Origin: Catenibacterium mitsuoka_A
GTDB taxonomy: Bacteria > Bacillota_I > Bacilli_A > Erysipelotrichales > Coprobacillaceae
Length of the DNA stretch: 44,021 bases
NCBI RefSeq assembly: GCF_964259225.1
Contig: NZ_CAXVKN010000006.1
Direction: 5' to 3' (one strand)
Position numbers and translations under genes: made by a program. Below the pieces are notes generated by a model. It saw only the letters and a program-made list of their open reading frames with translations. It had not been told where the DNA came from and ran no database searches. Within the stretch, counting starts at the first letter, position 1; the number at the start of each line of letters is the position of its first letter. Below, piece after piece: positions 24,757-31,670 of the stretch.

Positions 24757-24950
24757 GCATTAATTTATACTTTTATGTATATTTTTAATTTTCTAAAAGA
24801 TATATAAATAATCTATCTTTATATATATAAATATATACCAATCCAGCGCCCTGGATCTATTCCATGTCTTTATTTACGACTTACAACACGAAAGAAACAT
24901 ATCACCGATGGCGATGCTTACACGATGTATCTGTTACTATCTTAAAAATA
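24757..24950. other. AT-rich gap without a gene
   Basis: Between the AT-rich operon promoter and the terS terminator there is no coding frame I can support. The segment holds a second weaker motif (TATACTTTTATGTATAT at about 24767) and a run of alternating TA (about 24822-24838). Confidence 0.4.
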
Positions 24951-24954
24951 GTAC

Positions 24955-24981
24955 AGAAAAACCAGGCAGATCGCCTGGCTT
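24955..24981 (-). terminator. Terminator downstream of the small terminase gene
   Basis: On the minus strand AGCCAGGC / GCCTGGTT forms a tight stem with loop GATCT and is followed by TTTTTCTG. It ends the terS transcript just beyond the AGCGACT repeat array. Confidence 0.8.
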
Positions 24982-25003
24982 GGAATTTCTAAATAAATTT
25001 TAT

Positions 25004-25146
25004 AGTCGCTAGAGTCGCAGAGTCGCTGGCAGTTTTTCAAAAATTTTTTCGAAAGTCGCTAGAGTCGCTGAGGCTCAAAGTCGCTACATAGTCGCTTACT
25101 CGGCAGAGTCGCTAGAGTCGCTACCACTCAGAGTCGCAGAGTCGCT
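25004..25146 (-). repeat. AGCGACT repeat array at the 3' end of terS, candidate pac site
   Basis: The hexamer AGTCGC (minus strand GCGACT) occurs 11 times in 143 bp, nine of them as AGTCGCT, at starts 25004, 25013, 25021, 25054, 25063, 25079, 25090, 25107, 25116, 25132 and 25140. Spacings cluster at 8-9 bp or about twice that. The array begins inside the last terS codons (SDSATLSGSDSSDSAE) and continues past the stop, with a run of A and T between two clusters. Headful phages often place pac in terS; binding by TerS is inference. Confidence 0.65.
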
Positions 25147-25803
25147 AAGCTGCTTACGCTCAGTAGTCTCTATAGTCGTAGCATATCTCTTCTTGATGTC
25201 ATTAACGTCATACTCTTCTTCATTCTGTGTATTAGGTGATACGACATACTCTGTCTTGTCCTGGTAACCATAGTTGTTCTTGCCTAGGAAGATACCAGCA
25301 ACGGGGTTGACCTTACCGTTCTGCATATAGTTTTCCCATAAATTTTCTAGTAAAAAGTACGCTTTTTTAATGACGTTGGCAGAGTCTTTGGTTATTTTTG
25401 CAAAACTACCTCCTCCACCCGTTGGTGCATCATGAGTCACACCATATAACCATCTTCTATTATGTCCATTCAACGCAATAGCCATTCCTACAACAGTAGG
25501 CTTCATATCTGCCTCAGCATACAACTCAAAATAATCCATCAGCCTCTGCTGAACGGCTACGGGATCATCAAGGTCGATGTTAGGCATATTCATCAGTGCC
25601 ATATTGAGACTCAGATACTTGGTGTTGTCACCCTTCTCTAGTATCAGTCCGTTATTCCCGATTACAGGAGACTTGCTTCCACCTCGTGGCTTCTTCACAT
25701 TCACAGTTGGTGTCGGATTTTCCTTAACAGTTGCCGTCATATCAGCTTTCATATCTGCCCTCGCAGCAGTCGATTTTTCCTTTACAGTCGTTTTTCTAGT
25801 CAT
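25096..25803 (-). CDS. terS: Terminase small subunit (probable)
   Basis: The ATG at 25803 (MTRKTTVKEKS) follows GGAGAGG, giving 235 residues. The N-terminal 50 residues are Lys/Thr-rich. The middle (MNMPNIDLDDPVAVQQRLMDYFELYAEADMKPTVVGMAIALNGHNRRWLYG) looks like the HTH DNA-binding part of a small terminase. The helical C-terminal part has VNPVAGIFLGKNNYGYQDKTEYVV, a pattern typical of Firmicutes phage small terminases. The Ser/Asp-rich tail is encoded by the AGCGACT repeats. It would recognise the packaging site. It is 3.7 kb from terL. Confidence 0.75.
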   Translation of the reverse strand: MTRKTTVKEKSTAARADMKADMTATVKENPTPTVNVKKPRGGSKSPVIGNNGLILEKGDNTKYLSLNMALMNMPNIDLDDPVAVQQRLMDYFELYAEADMKPTVVGMAIALNGHNRRWLYGVTHDAPTGGGGSFAKITKDSANVIKKAYFLLENLWENYMQNGKVNPVAGIFLGKNNYGYQDKTEYVVSPNTQNEEEYDVNDIKKRYATTIETTERKQLSDSATLSGSDSSDSAE

Positions 25804-25837
25804 TTTTACCTCTCCTTTGACCAATTTTAGGGGTTTA

Positions 25838-25951
25838 TAGTAGGTGAAGTAGTCGAAAACAGGTTTTTGCGTGTAACTTCTCTATATAGAGATTTTCCTA
25901 CTATAAGAAAGTTATACGCAAAAAGTGAATTTGAACTACTTTAACTACTAT
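25838..25951. repeat. Dyad element B, upstream of terS
   Basis: This is a counterpart of element A (22182-22291) in inverted orientation. Its right arm, read in reverse complement, matches the left arm of A almost exactly (AGTTAAAGTAGTTCAAAT, then TTTTGCGTATAACTT), and its left arm matches A's right arm (GAAGTAGTCGAAAACAGG, then TTTTTGCGT). The centre contains CTCTATATAGAG and differs from the centre of A. It lies 35 bp upstream of the terS start. Confidence 0.65.
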
Positions 25952-25977
25952 TTAGGAATTTCCTAAACTCCCATTTA

Positions 25978-26157
25978 CACGTTTACGTGTCGAATATATA
26001 TCGGGATATGTACATTGTACACGTTTATGTATACTTGCCCGAAAGTCGTTTAGACCCCATTTGAGTAGGTGAACGAAAACCGTTCGGCTACTCTATACGT
26101 ATACGTGTCAAATACCTATCGGGACGTGTCATTTATACTCGTATACGTATGCATGCC
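25978..26157. promoter_or_regulatory. Duplicated control region upstream of terS with ACGTTTACGT-type motifs
   Basis: Two related segments of about 60 bp (about 25978-26038 and 26096-26157) share CGTNTACGTGTC, AATANNTATCGGGA, TGTCATT-like and CGTNTANGTATNC blocks. Each carries two ACGTTTACGT-like sites, so there are four in all. No gene is visible. The arrangement suggests a doubly controlled promoter region for late/packaging genes. Confidence 0.55.
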
Positions 26158-26159
26158 TT

Positions 26160-26246
26160 TTAACGTGTCTTTGCCAGTAGAATGTCCTCTTTCTGTCTCA
26201 CTGCATCACCAACATTTACCTGGTCATAGATTTCAAGTTCATACAT
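26160..26246 (-). CDS. Possible small protein after the Cys-containing gene
   Basis: A 28-codon frame from an ATG (MYELEIYDQVNVGDAVRQKE, then DILLAKTR) looks coding in composition and stays open upstream for about 13 further codons (RRVADIDDAFSIL), without a standard start or ribosome site. It could be a short gene, or the remains of a C-terminal extension of the preceding gene lost by a +1 shift. Confidence 0.3.
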   Translation of the reverse strand: MYELEIYDQVNVGDAVRQKEDILLAKTR

Positions 26247-26283
26247 GAGGATTGAAAACGCATCATCGATATCAGCAACACGT

Positions 26284-26598
26284 CTATTTCTCTCCTTTCA
26301 TTGATAACTGATCACCTTTAAGGACACACGCACATTCACCAGGAGCAGTATAAATCTCCCATGTCTCTTCAATAGGGTCCTCGTTAAGTCCATCTTGTAA
26401 CCAGTTCATCAACGTCGTCCATTCACGGAACGGGCATTCATTGGCATAGCAATGTTTCTCATGCTGACGTTTAGCATCACAAAGTCTACCGTGTACCCAG
26501 TTATATAGGTTGTAGCATTCACTATACGTATAAAGATGTCGAAGCATACTGGTTAATTTCTCTCTGTTGACTTCGATTCTTTCATCGTCGAATTCCAT
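26284..26598 (-). CDS. Hypothetical protein with Cys/His cluster
   Basis: This 104-residue protein contains SECYNLYNWVHGRLCDAKRQHEKHCYANECPFREWTTLM, whose Cys and His spacing suggests a metal site, followed by an acidic C-terminal half with APGECACVLKG. I do not recognise the family. It is in the early operon between the terminase control region and an acidic protein. Confidence 0.65.
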   Translation of the reverse strand: MEFDDERIEVNREKLTSMLRHLYTYSECYNLYNWVHGRLCDAKRQHEKHCYANECPFREWTTLMNWLQDGLNEDPIEETWEIYTAPGECACVLKGDQLSMKGEK

Positions 26599-26612
26599 AC
26601 ACCTATACTCCC

Positions 26613-26963
26613 TTAATATTCATCTTCCTGTAACCATTTAGCATCAAAGCCTAACACCTTGTCACCCATTGGAAGTGAACCACCGTATGGATCATAGTAA
26701 ATATCAAGCCATGTAGTATAGTATCCATTCTGATCAGAGTAGCATGGCACAAACACCATGCGACCCTCGTTTCCAAATCGAAATCCACTGTGTGGGCATG
26801 ATTCAAATTTTAAGTCTTCATCGAACTCCCATTCCCATGCGAGGTCGTCAATCTGTTTGAAGTCTGCGTAATTATGTTCACAGCAGTCCTGTTCGTGGTC
26901 AAAGTAAATACGATTGCCGTTGTCGAAGGTGATATCAACTTCTGTAACTTGCTTAATTTTCAT
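26613..26963 (-). CDS. Hypothetical acidic protein
   Basis: This 116-residue acidic protein has ITFDNGNRIYFDHEQDCCEHNYADF near the N-terminus and FRFGNEGRMVFVPCYSDQNGYYTTWLDI in the middle. The pattern with DCCEHN..F resembles small phage proteins of unknown function found beside methylase and replication genes. Good ribosome site (AAGAGGAAAAG region). Role unknown. Confidence 0.65.
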   Translation of the reverse strand: MKIKQVTEVDITFDNGNRIYFDHEQDCCEHNYADFKQIDDLAWEWEFDEDLKFESCPHSGFRFGNEGRMVFVPCYSDQNGYYTTWLDIYYDPYGGSLPMGDKVLGFDAKWLQEDEY

Positions 26964-26985
26964 TTTCTTTTCCTCTTTTCTTTAT

Positions 26986-27522
26986 TTAGTCTGCTAGCAG
27001 ATCGTCCAACCAGGCAGAACGGTCCTCAATCAGATTCATATTACCCATGATTGCTTCTAGCACATTTACAACGATAGAATTGCCAGCCTGTTTATAAAGC
27101 TGCGTGTCTGAGTTTACTGCTCGAGCCTTGTCGAAGTCTTCATCATCAAACCCCATCAGTCTCCAGCACTCTCTAGGTGTCAATTTTCTAATTCTGATGT
27201 TATCCATATTACTGTCCTCCGTAATTACTGCCTGCTGAGGACTGGTGCTGAGGGTATTTGCCTTACCCTCACACACTCTTCCTCTTCTTGTATTACTGTT
27301 TGGATAGGCAATGTTAATGCTGTCTCCAATGGTTGCTTCTGCGAATCCTTTCTTGGTTGCTTCGGCGACTCTGACAATAGGTCTGTTGTCCATTATCTTC
27401 ACCTCGTGTCCTCCCGACGCTCTCGTTGTAATGGTAGGACACATTCCATCCATTCCATAGATGCGTCGAGATTGTTCATATTTAATGTTTGTATATTCTG
27501 CTACCGGGTGGCACTGTTTCAT
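26986..27522 (-). CDS. C5 cytosine methyltransferase, C-terminal half (split gene)
   Basis: This 178-residue protein carries what the upstream gene lacks: a target-recognition-like region with MCPTITTRASGGHEV, then LTPRECWRLMGFDDEDF (about 114-130) and motif X QLYKQAGNSIVVNVLEAI (141-158). It starts after AAGGTGG in the 16-bp spacer behind the first half, so both are made from one mRNA. Two-polypeptide C5 enzymes exist (AquI type). The two halves likely assemble into one DNA methylase protecting phage DNA from host restriction. Confidence 0.85.
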   Translation of the reverse strand: MKQCHPVAEYTNIKYEQSRRIYGMDGMCPTITTRASGGHEVKIMDNRPIVRVAEATKKGFAEATIGDSINIAYPNSNTRRGRVCEGKANTLSTSPQQAVITEDSNMDNIRIRKLTPRECWRLMGFDDEDFDKARAVNSDTQLYKQAGNSIVVNVLEAIMGNMNLIEDRSAWLDDLLAD

Positions 27523-27538
27523 ATGATAGTACCACCTT

Positions 27539-28318
27539 CTAATAATGCTCCGTTATATGATTGGAAGTGTCTCTTGTCGGAACAGTTGTTATTGTGGTCG
27601 CTGTCTTCGCTCTCTCTCTCTTTACAGGAGAGAATCTGAATCCGTAACCTTTTTCCTCATTGATTTTATTCTTCATGAATCTGTACTTGACGCATTCACT
27701 AGAAAGGAAATACTTTTCATCGATGTCCTCAACAGGTTCTAGTTTATCCATCAAGACGTCATCTGACTCAATCGGAGAAGGGAATGTGTAGCCTGTATCA
27801 ATATCCTTTCGAATACTGACACAGAAGACTCTCTCTCTATTCTGAGGAACCCCGTAATCGACTGCATTAAGCACTTTCCAGTAGTTGTTGTAGCCCAGTT
27901 CATCAAGCCATTTGAGCCATCCTTCAAAATCTGGTCTGAATTTCTTACTGACAAGATTTTTGACATTTTCCATAATCAAATATTTAGGGAGTGTATCGTC
28001 TGATGATGCTTGAGCAAGAAGTCTCTGAACTTCGTATAATAAGCCACTTCTTGTCTCACCCTTTACGATTCCTTTTAACTGACCAGCAAGACTTATATCC
28101 TGGCAAGGAAAGCCATATGTCCACAAGTCTGCATAGTCAAGTCTTTCTACCTTGGAGATATCACCGTAATTTCTAGTCTCTCCATAGATTGCGTTATATG
28201 ACTTGATTGCATATTTATCAATTTCACTGATACCCACAATCTCATGTGGGATGCCAAGACGAATCAGAGCCTTTCTGAATGCTCCGATACCAGCGAATAA
28301 TTCGTTTACTGTTAGCAT
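27539..28318 (-). CDS. C5 cytosine methyltransferase, N-terminal catalytic half (split gene)
   Basis: The start at 28318 (MLTVNELFAGIGAFRKAL) follows GAGGTG and overlaps the stop of the helicase gene (TAATG). The 259-residue protein has motif I FAGIG (8-12), motif IV GFPCQDIS with catalytic Cys72, motif VI ENV (117-119) and motif VIII QNRERVF (159-165). It ends at ITTVPTRDTSNHITEHY, before motifs IX-X, which are in the next gene. It would bind S-adenosylmethionine and form the covalent cytosine intermediate. Confidence 0.9.
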   Translation of the reverse strand: MLTVNELFAGIGAFRKALIRLGIPHEIVGISEIDKYAIKSYNAIYGETRNYGDISKVERLDYADLWTYGFPCQDISLAGQLKGIVKGETRSGLLYEVQRLLAQASSDDTLPKYLIMENVKNLVSKKFRPDFEGWLKWLDELGYNNYWKVLNAVDYGVPQNRERVFCVSIRKDIDTGYTFPSPIESDDVLMDKLEPVEDIDEKYFLSSECVKYRFMKNKINEEKGYGFRFSPVKRERAKTATTITTVPTRDTSNHITEHY

Positions 28319-29796
28319 TAAATCACCTCTTTCAGTTTCACACCCCAGTAGATTTTTAATCCCATGGATGCTGATTGTCGGTCGTACCATTCTGTGTGTC
28401 GTTCCATCTCTGAATTAAACTTTCTAGCAGATAGAACGGGAACACCTTCCGACTTAGCCCAGGATTTGAAAGCCTGGTAGAGATCCTTTGCTCTAGTGTT
28501 GACGTTCTCGTCTGTCTCACATCGAGCCTCAAGGAACTGTAACACGAGGTCGTTGTCATTTTCATATTTAGTGACAACCTTTCTTAGATTGTCACTCATC
28601 ACTAGACCTCTTTCCTTATATTTAAGATATCCTCTCACTAGCCACATAAATATGCCACTCATGCTCGACTGCTCGCATAGTTCGTCTTTCAAGTGAGTAT
28701 CCTGTTCTTCGGGAGAGAAGTGTCTATTGAACTCAACCACCTTGATTCTGTCCGAAGCGAACAGGGACTTGTCTGTTACTAGTGGTAGGTCGTTGCATGA
28801 TAACCATAAAGTGAACTGAGGCTTGAATGTCACTGCACTCTGATATAGTGCACGTGCCGAGATTTCTTCACCGCCTGTGAACTGCTTGATCTTCTCTTCA
28901 TCGAGTTTCCCGTACTCATTGGACTCGGACATTGTTACAAATCTCTTGCCCTTTAACCCAGCAAGAGTAGGGCTTGCGGTTTCTGCATCTTTCTGTCTGT
29001 CTCCACGGCAAATCATGCCCACAGGAGCGACTTTTGCATAATCCCCCAACATTGTCTCAATGGTGTTCAAAAGCGTGCTCTTACCGTTTCTAGTGGTCTT
29101 ACCGTGCAAGATGAACATACATTCCTCATTGCTCATGCCGAGCATTGAATATCCAAGTGCTCTCTGTAGGAAGTCAGCCTTGTCTTCGTCATTCTGAGTA
29201 ACTTCTGCGATGAACTTCTCCCATCTCTCGCACTTCACATCTCGTGAGACTGTATGATTGAACGCTGTCTGCATTGTAAGGAAGTCATCCCACTTGTGTT
29301 CTCGGAATGAGCAGTTCGTCAAGTCATATGTACCGTTAAGGCAGTTGATCAGATATGGATTGGAATCGAATTTAGTTGCTGAGATTCTCAGTTCTCCTGT
29401 AGCATCCTTTAGGATTCTATCTCGCATTCTTCTGTCACCCATCTTGTTGACAAAGTTTGTATAACTCTTTCTGAGGTCGTCGTCCTCAATCTCACCACAA
29501 TAGAGAATCATGAGACGGACGAAATCCTTTATCTTTTCAGAAACGAGGATAGAACCCTCGTCACGTCTCCATGCCCCCTCGTGATATGTGTACCAGGAAC
29601 GGTGTTCGGGGCAGTATCTCGCTTCACGGAGATAGAGCATCCCGAACAGATTCGCCATTCCCATTTCTGACCATTCAAACCCCGAAGAATCACTGTCTGC
29701 CTTTTCGGGGTGGTACATCTTGATTAGATACATCTTGGACGAGAGATCCTCGTCCATGATGACACGACCGTTTCTAGTCTGAAATAACTCCTGCAT
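28318..29796 (-). CDS. SF3 replicative helicase, phage/plasmid primase P4-type C-terminal family
   Basis: This 492-residue protein has a D5_N-like N-terminal part (YLREARYCPEHRSWYTYHEGAWRRDE, then FDSNPYLINCLNGTYDL) and an AAA+ SF3 helicase core with Walker A GKTTRNGKST at 232-241. Later KRFVTMSESNEYGKLDEEKIKQFTGGE (B and B' motifs) and TLWLSCNDLPLV (motif C) follow. A C-terminal winged-helix-like part has RAKDLYQAFKSWAKSEGV. It lacks its own primase, which is encoded separately at 32.4-33.2 kb. It would unwind DNA at the replication fork. Confidence 0.93.
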   Translation of the reverse strand: MQELFQTRNGRVIMDEDLSSKMYLIKMYHPEKADSDSSGFEWSEMGMANLFGMLYLREARYCPEHRSWYTYHEGAWRRDEGSILVSEKIKDFVRLMILYCGEIEDDDLRKSYTNFVNKMGDRRMRDRILKDATGELRISATKFDSNPYLINCLNGTYDLTNCSFREHKWDDFLTMQTAFNHTVSRDVKCERWEKFIAEVTQNDEDKADFLQRALGYSMLGMSNEECMFILHGKTTRNGKSTLLNTIETMLGDYAKVAPVGMICRGDRQKDAETASPTLAGLKGKRFVTMSESNEYGKLDEEKIKQFTGGEEISARALYQSAVTFKPQFTLWLSCNDLPLVTDKSLFASDRIKVVEFNRHFSPEEQDTHLKDELCEQSSMSGIFMWLVRGYLKYKERGLVMSDNLRKVVTKYENDNDLVLQFLEARCETDENVNTRAKDLYQAFKSWAKSEGVPVLSARKFNSEMERHTEWYDRQSASMGLKIYWGVKLKEVI

Positions 29797-30320
29797 TATT
29801 TAATCACCTTTGCTAGCAGATCTTCGTACAACTTCTTGTACATATCACGTTCTGCTGATAACTGAATTGATTTCTGCACCTGTTCAAAATCAGTATCCAT
29901 CTTAGTGAGTTTGACAAGACCTGGTTCAAAGTCATCGTCACTCACTGATTTAAGTTCGGACTTTTTGTATAAACCTAGCGACCAATTAAGACCATGTTCG
30001 ATTCCGTCCATTTCCTCGTCGCTGACGGTTCTTACGTAGTTTCCTAGTCTTCCCTTCTCCACGGTGTGAATCGTCTCACAGAGAGCCGTAGAATCGCTCT
30101 TACAGTGTACTGACGCATGAGTAGGCATAGGTTTCTTTTCCTGTGTTGTTAGGTATACAACCTCAATGTAATCACTGTTCTTATTTAAATCATCGCTCGA
30201 TACAATCACACCAGGTCTGCCGGTAGTATCAAGAGTGATTCCGTTGTTGAAATTCTTTGCATGAGTAATGTAGAAGATATCTCCTCTTCTAGGTTCTTTT
30301 GTGTTTACGTAGTAGTTCAT
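29796..30320 (-). CDS. MazF/PemK-like protein with C-terminal extension
   Basis: The N-terminal 110 residues fit the MazF/PemK fold: RRGDIFYITHA (Arg11, Arg12, Gly13, Asp14), GRPGVIVSSDDLN and a final ETIHTVEKGRLGNYV. This family comprises mRNA interferases and relatives. The protein is longer than typical MazF (174 against about 115 residues), with a helical C-terminal extension. No antitoxin gene lies beside it; the extension or a small neighbour could play that role. It sits within the replication operon with a good AAGGAG site. It could degrade host mRNA or defend against other phages. Confidence 0.8.
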   Translation of the reverse strand: MNYYVNTKEPRRGDIFYITHAKNFNNGITLDTTGRPGVIVSSDDLNKNSDYIEVVYLTTQEKKPMPTHASVHCKSDSTALCETIHTVEKGRLGNYVRTVSDEEMDGIEHGLNWSLGLYKKSELKSVSDDDFEPGLVKLTKMDTDFEQVQKSIQLSAERDMYKKLYEDLLAKVIK

Positions 30321-30331
30321 GATAATTCTCC

Positions 30332-30445
30332 TTAATTAATAAAATGCCAAATTGCTAATACGATTACGAAAATGATTGCTAATGCGAATCCGACAATATC
30401 GCATATTGCTTCTATCTCTAAATGTAACTGTGCTAAATCACTCAT
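30332..30445 (-). CDS. Small single-span membrane protein
   Basis: This 37-residue frame follows AAGGAG by 9 nt and encodes MSDLAQLHLEIEAICD, then a hydrophobic span (VGFALAIIFVIVLAIW) and HFIN. The acidic N-terminus and one transmembrane helix make it a plausible small membrane protein. Spacing to both neighbours fits the operon. Function unknown. Confidence 0.6.
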   Translation of the reverse strand: MSDLAQLHLEIEAICDIVGFALAIIFVIVLAIWHFIN

Positions 30446-30459
30446 ATGTTGTTTCTCCT

Positions 30460-30546
30460 TTATTCTTTCCAAAAATATCCGGCAGCTATTAAAACGATGG
30501 ATGCTACCATAAGTAATACTCCAATAAGATCCATGCTATTATTCAT
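30460..30546 (-). CDS. Small single-span membrane peptide
   Basis: This 28-residue frame begins MNNSMDLIGVLLMVAS and continues as a hydrophobic helix ending AAGYFWKE. A GGAAG site within the end of the zinc-ribbon gene serves its ATG, and it overlaps that gene by 8 bp. One membrane span is clear; the role is unknown. Confidence 0.55.
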   Translation of the reverse strand: MNNSMDLIGVLLMVASIVLIAAGYFWKE

Positions 30547-30787
30547 TTTCTTCCTCCTCTTCATCGACGAGTTCATCGTAGTATGAGTACGACCACTGAT
30601 GAAAGTGTTTTCTAATTACGTGTAGAAGTTCTTTGCAGCAGTCGTTACATAATTCAATTTTGAATTCTTTTACTGCACCATCTAGTCTAAATCCACACTC
30701 AATAGGGAGTACTACCTTCTTCATCTTACCGAGTGGTATCACACTTTTGCAGTGGTCGCAGATGTGATAATCTTTCTGAATGTGCAT
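30539..30787 (-). CDS. Small zinc-ribbon protein
   Basis: This 82-residue protein has two CxxC pairs (ICDHCKS at 9-15 and LCNDCC about 47-52) framing a beta segment, and an acidic tail of Glu residues. The pattern fits a treble-clef or zinc-ribbon fold, common in small phage DNA-binding or RNA-polymerase-binding proteins. Notably, the ATG has no ribosome site: the sequence just before it is the end of the repeated non-coding element (30797 onward). Confidence 0.7.
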   Translation of the reverse strand: MHIQKDYHICDHCKSVIPLGKMKKVVLPIECGFRLDGAVKEFKIELCNDCCKELLHVIRKHFHQWSYSYYDELVDEEEEENE

Positions 30788-30796
30788 ATTATTCGG

Positions 30797-31051
30797 TCTG
30801 CTACTAAAAACATATACAAATGTGTATACGCTAGATGATTTGCTGCAGTCTCACGACTTGCAGTTACTGCTTCAACGTGTATGCTTTTGATTGACCGAAA
30901 TCATATCTACTCACAGGTTCGTGTACACTCCACAGTCGTAAATTCCCGACTAAGCCATCGGTACATCCCTATAAATTCTTTAAACTGATTAGATATAGGC
31001 TTTCATCTAAATAGCTTTTCCTTTCCTAATATATTTTTTGCTACTTGGCTT
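30797..31051 (-). repeat. Non-coding direct repeat, copy 1
   Basis: The first 229 bp (30797-31025) are identical to 34383-34611; similarity continues weakly to CTACTTGGCTTT at about 31051. There is no gene inside. A minus-strand frame near the middle ends LSREFTTVECTRTCE, which recalls the C-terminus of TnpB proteins. A hairpin CATATAC-AAAT-GTGTATAC lies close to the end next to the downstream gene. An IS200/IS605- or IStron-derived non-autonomous element is the leading idea. Confidence 0.75.
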
Positions 31052-31237
31052 TCGTAGACTTCTACCATTGCTCAATCTTTACCATCAGGGTTCTGCCCCA
31101 TAGTTAACAAGACTGTTTCAACTTGTACTGGCTTATCTTTCCTAAGATTTCAGCGGTTTTAAGTCACCAGCTAATACTCTGGATTTTGAGTATCTTTGAG
31201 TACATTGACTCACATTTGATTATGTTTTCAGTTACTT
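30798..31237 (-). other. Candidate intron-like insertion in front of the zinc-ribbon gene
   Basis: The zinc-ribbon gene lacks a ribosome site, but 440 bp upstream, at 31240-31251, there is AAAGGAGGA followed by ATG with no long frame after it. Removing 31237-30798 (splice after T, intron ending in G) would join ATGTT to ACCGAATAATATG, placing this ATG in frame with the gene. The 229-bp repeat forms the 3' half of the segment. Splicing is a hypothesis; I could not identify a full ribozyme core by eye. Confidence 0.35.
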
Positions 31238-31257
31238 AACATTCCTCCTTTAAAAGG

Positions 31258-31488
31258 TTAATCATTTCTTGATAATCCTTTAAGCCATTCCATCATGTTA
31301 GCCGTGCTGTACAATGGACACTTCTTGCATTCATCAAAGTATCCCTTGCATTTAGTGATGGGTATTCCTTTCTCACGCAATCTTTCGTGGACTCCCGTGC
31401 AGTAATATTCACCGCGACTGCTATAACAATTGTAGCCTTCTGCAATGAACTCACACATGATTTCAAGGACTTTGTTATCTACTTTCAT
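31258..31488 (-). CDS. Small Cys-rich protein, paralogue 1
   Basis: The start at 31488 (MKVDNKVLEIMCEFIAEG) follows GGAGGG and overlaps the upstream stop (ATGA). The 76-residue protein has Cys residues in CxxYFDECKKCPLY and ends MMEWLKGLSRND. It is a paralogue of the protein encoded directly upstream (shared MKVD start, KKC/KNCKF and MMxWxxG motifs), so the pair arose by tandem duplication. A zinc-binding role is likely, function unknown. Confidence 0.7.
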   Translation of the reverse strand: MKVDNKVLEIMCEFIAEGYNCYSSRGEYYCTGVHERLREKGIPITKCKGYFDECKKCPLYSTANMMEWLKGLSRND

Positions 31489-31670
31489 TCTTTTCCCTCC
31501 ATCCATTTCATCATGTCTCCAGGATCAAAGAACTTACAATTCTTGCACCAACCTTCACAATCTTTGTTATAGAGACACTGATAAAAATCTTTACAAATCC
31601 AGTATCCACTAGAGTGATAATCGCAGATGAAATCACACACCCTCTGCATCATTAATTCGTCTACCTTCAT
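31485..31670 (-). CDS. Small Cys-rich protein, paralogue 2
   Basis: This 61-residue protein (MKVDELMMQRVCDFICDYH, then CEGWCKNCKFFDPGDMMKWMEG) shares its start, Cys cluster and C-terminal MMKWMEG with the next gene. The ATG overlaps the stop of the HTH-repeat gene (ATGA). Probably a small metal-binding protein of the early region. Unrecognised family. Confidence 0.7.
   Translation of the reverse strand: MKVDELMMQRVCDFICDYHSSGYWICKDFYQCLYNKDCEGWCKNCKFFDPGDMMKWMEGKE

Noticed and set aside
25577..25840. Plus-strand open frames opposite terS, the fibre, tape measure and other genes
   Set aside because: They lie antisense to well-supported genes, have no ribosome sites of note and no recognisable domains; they are shadows of the coding frame.
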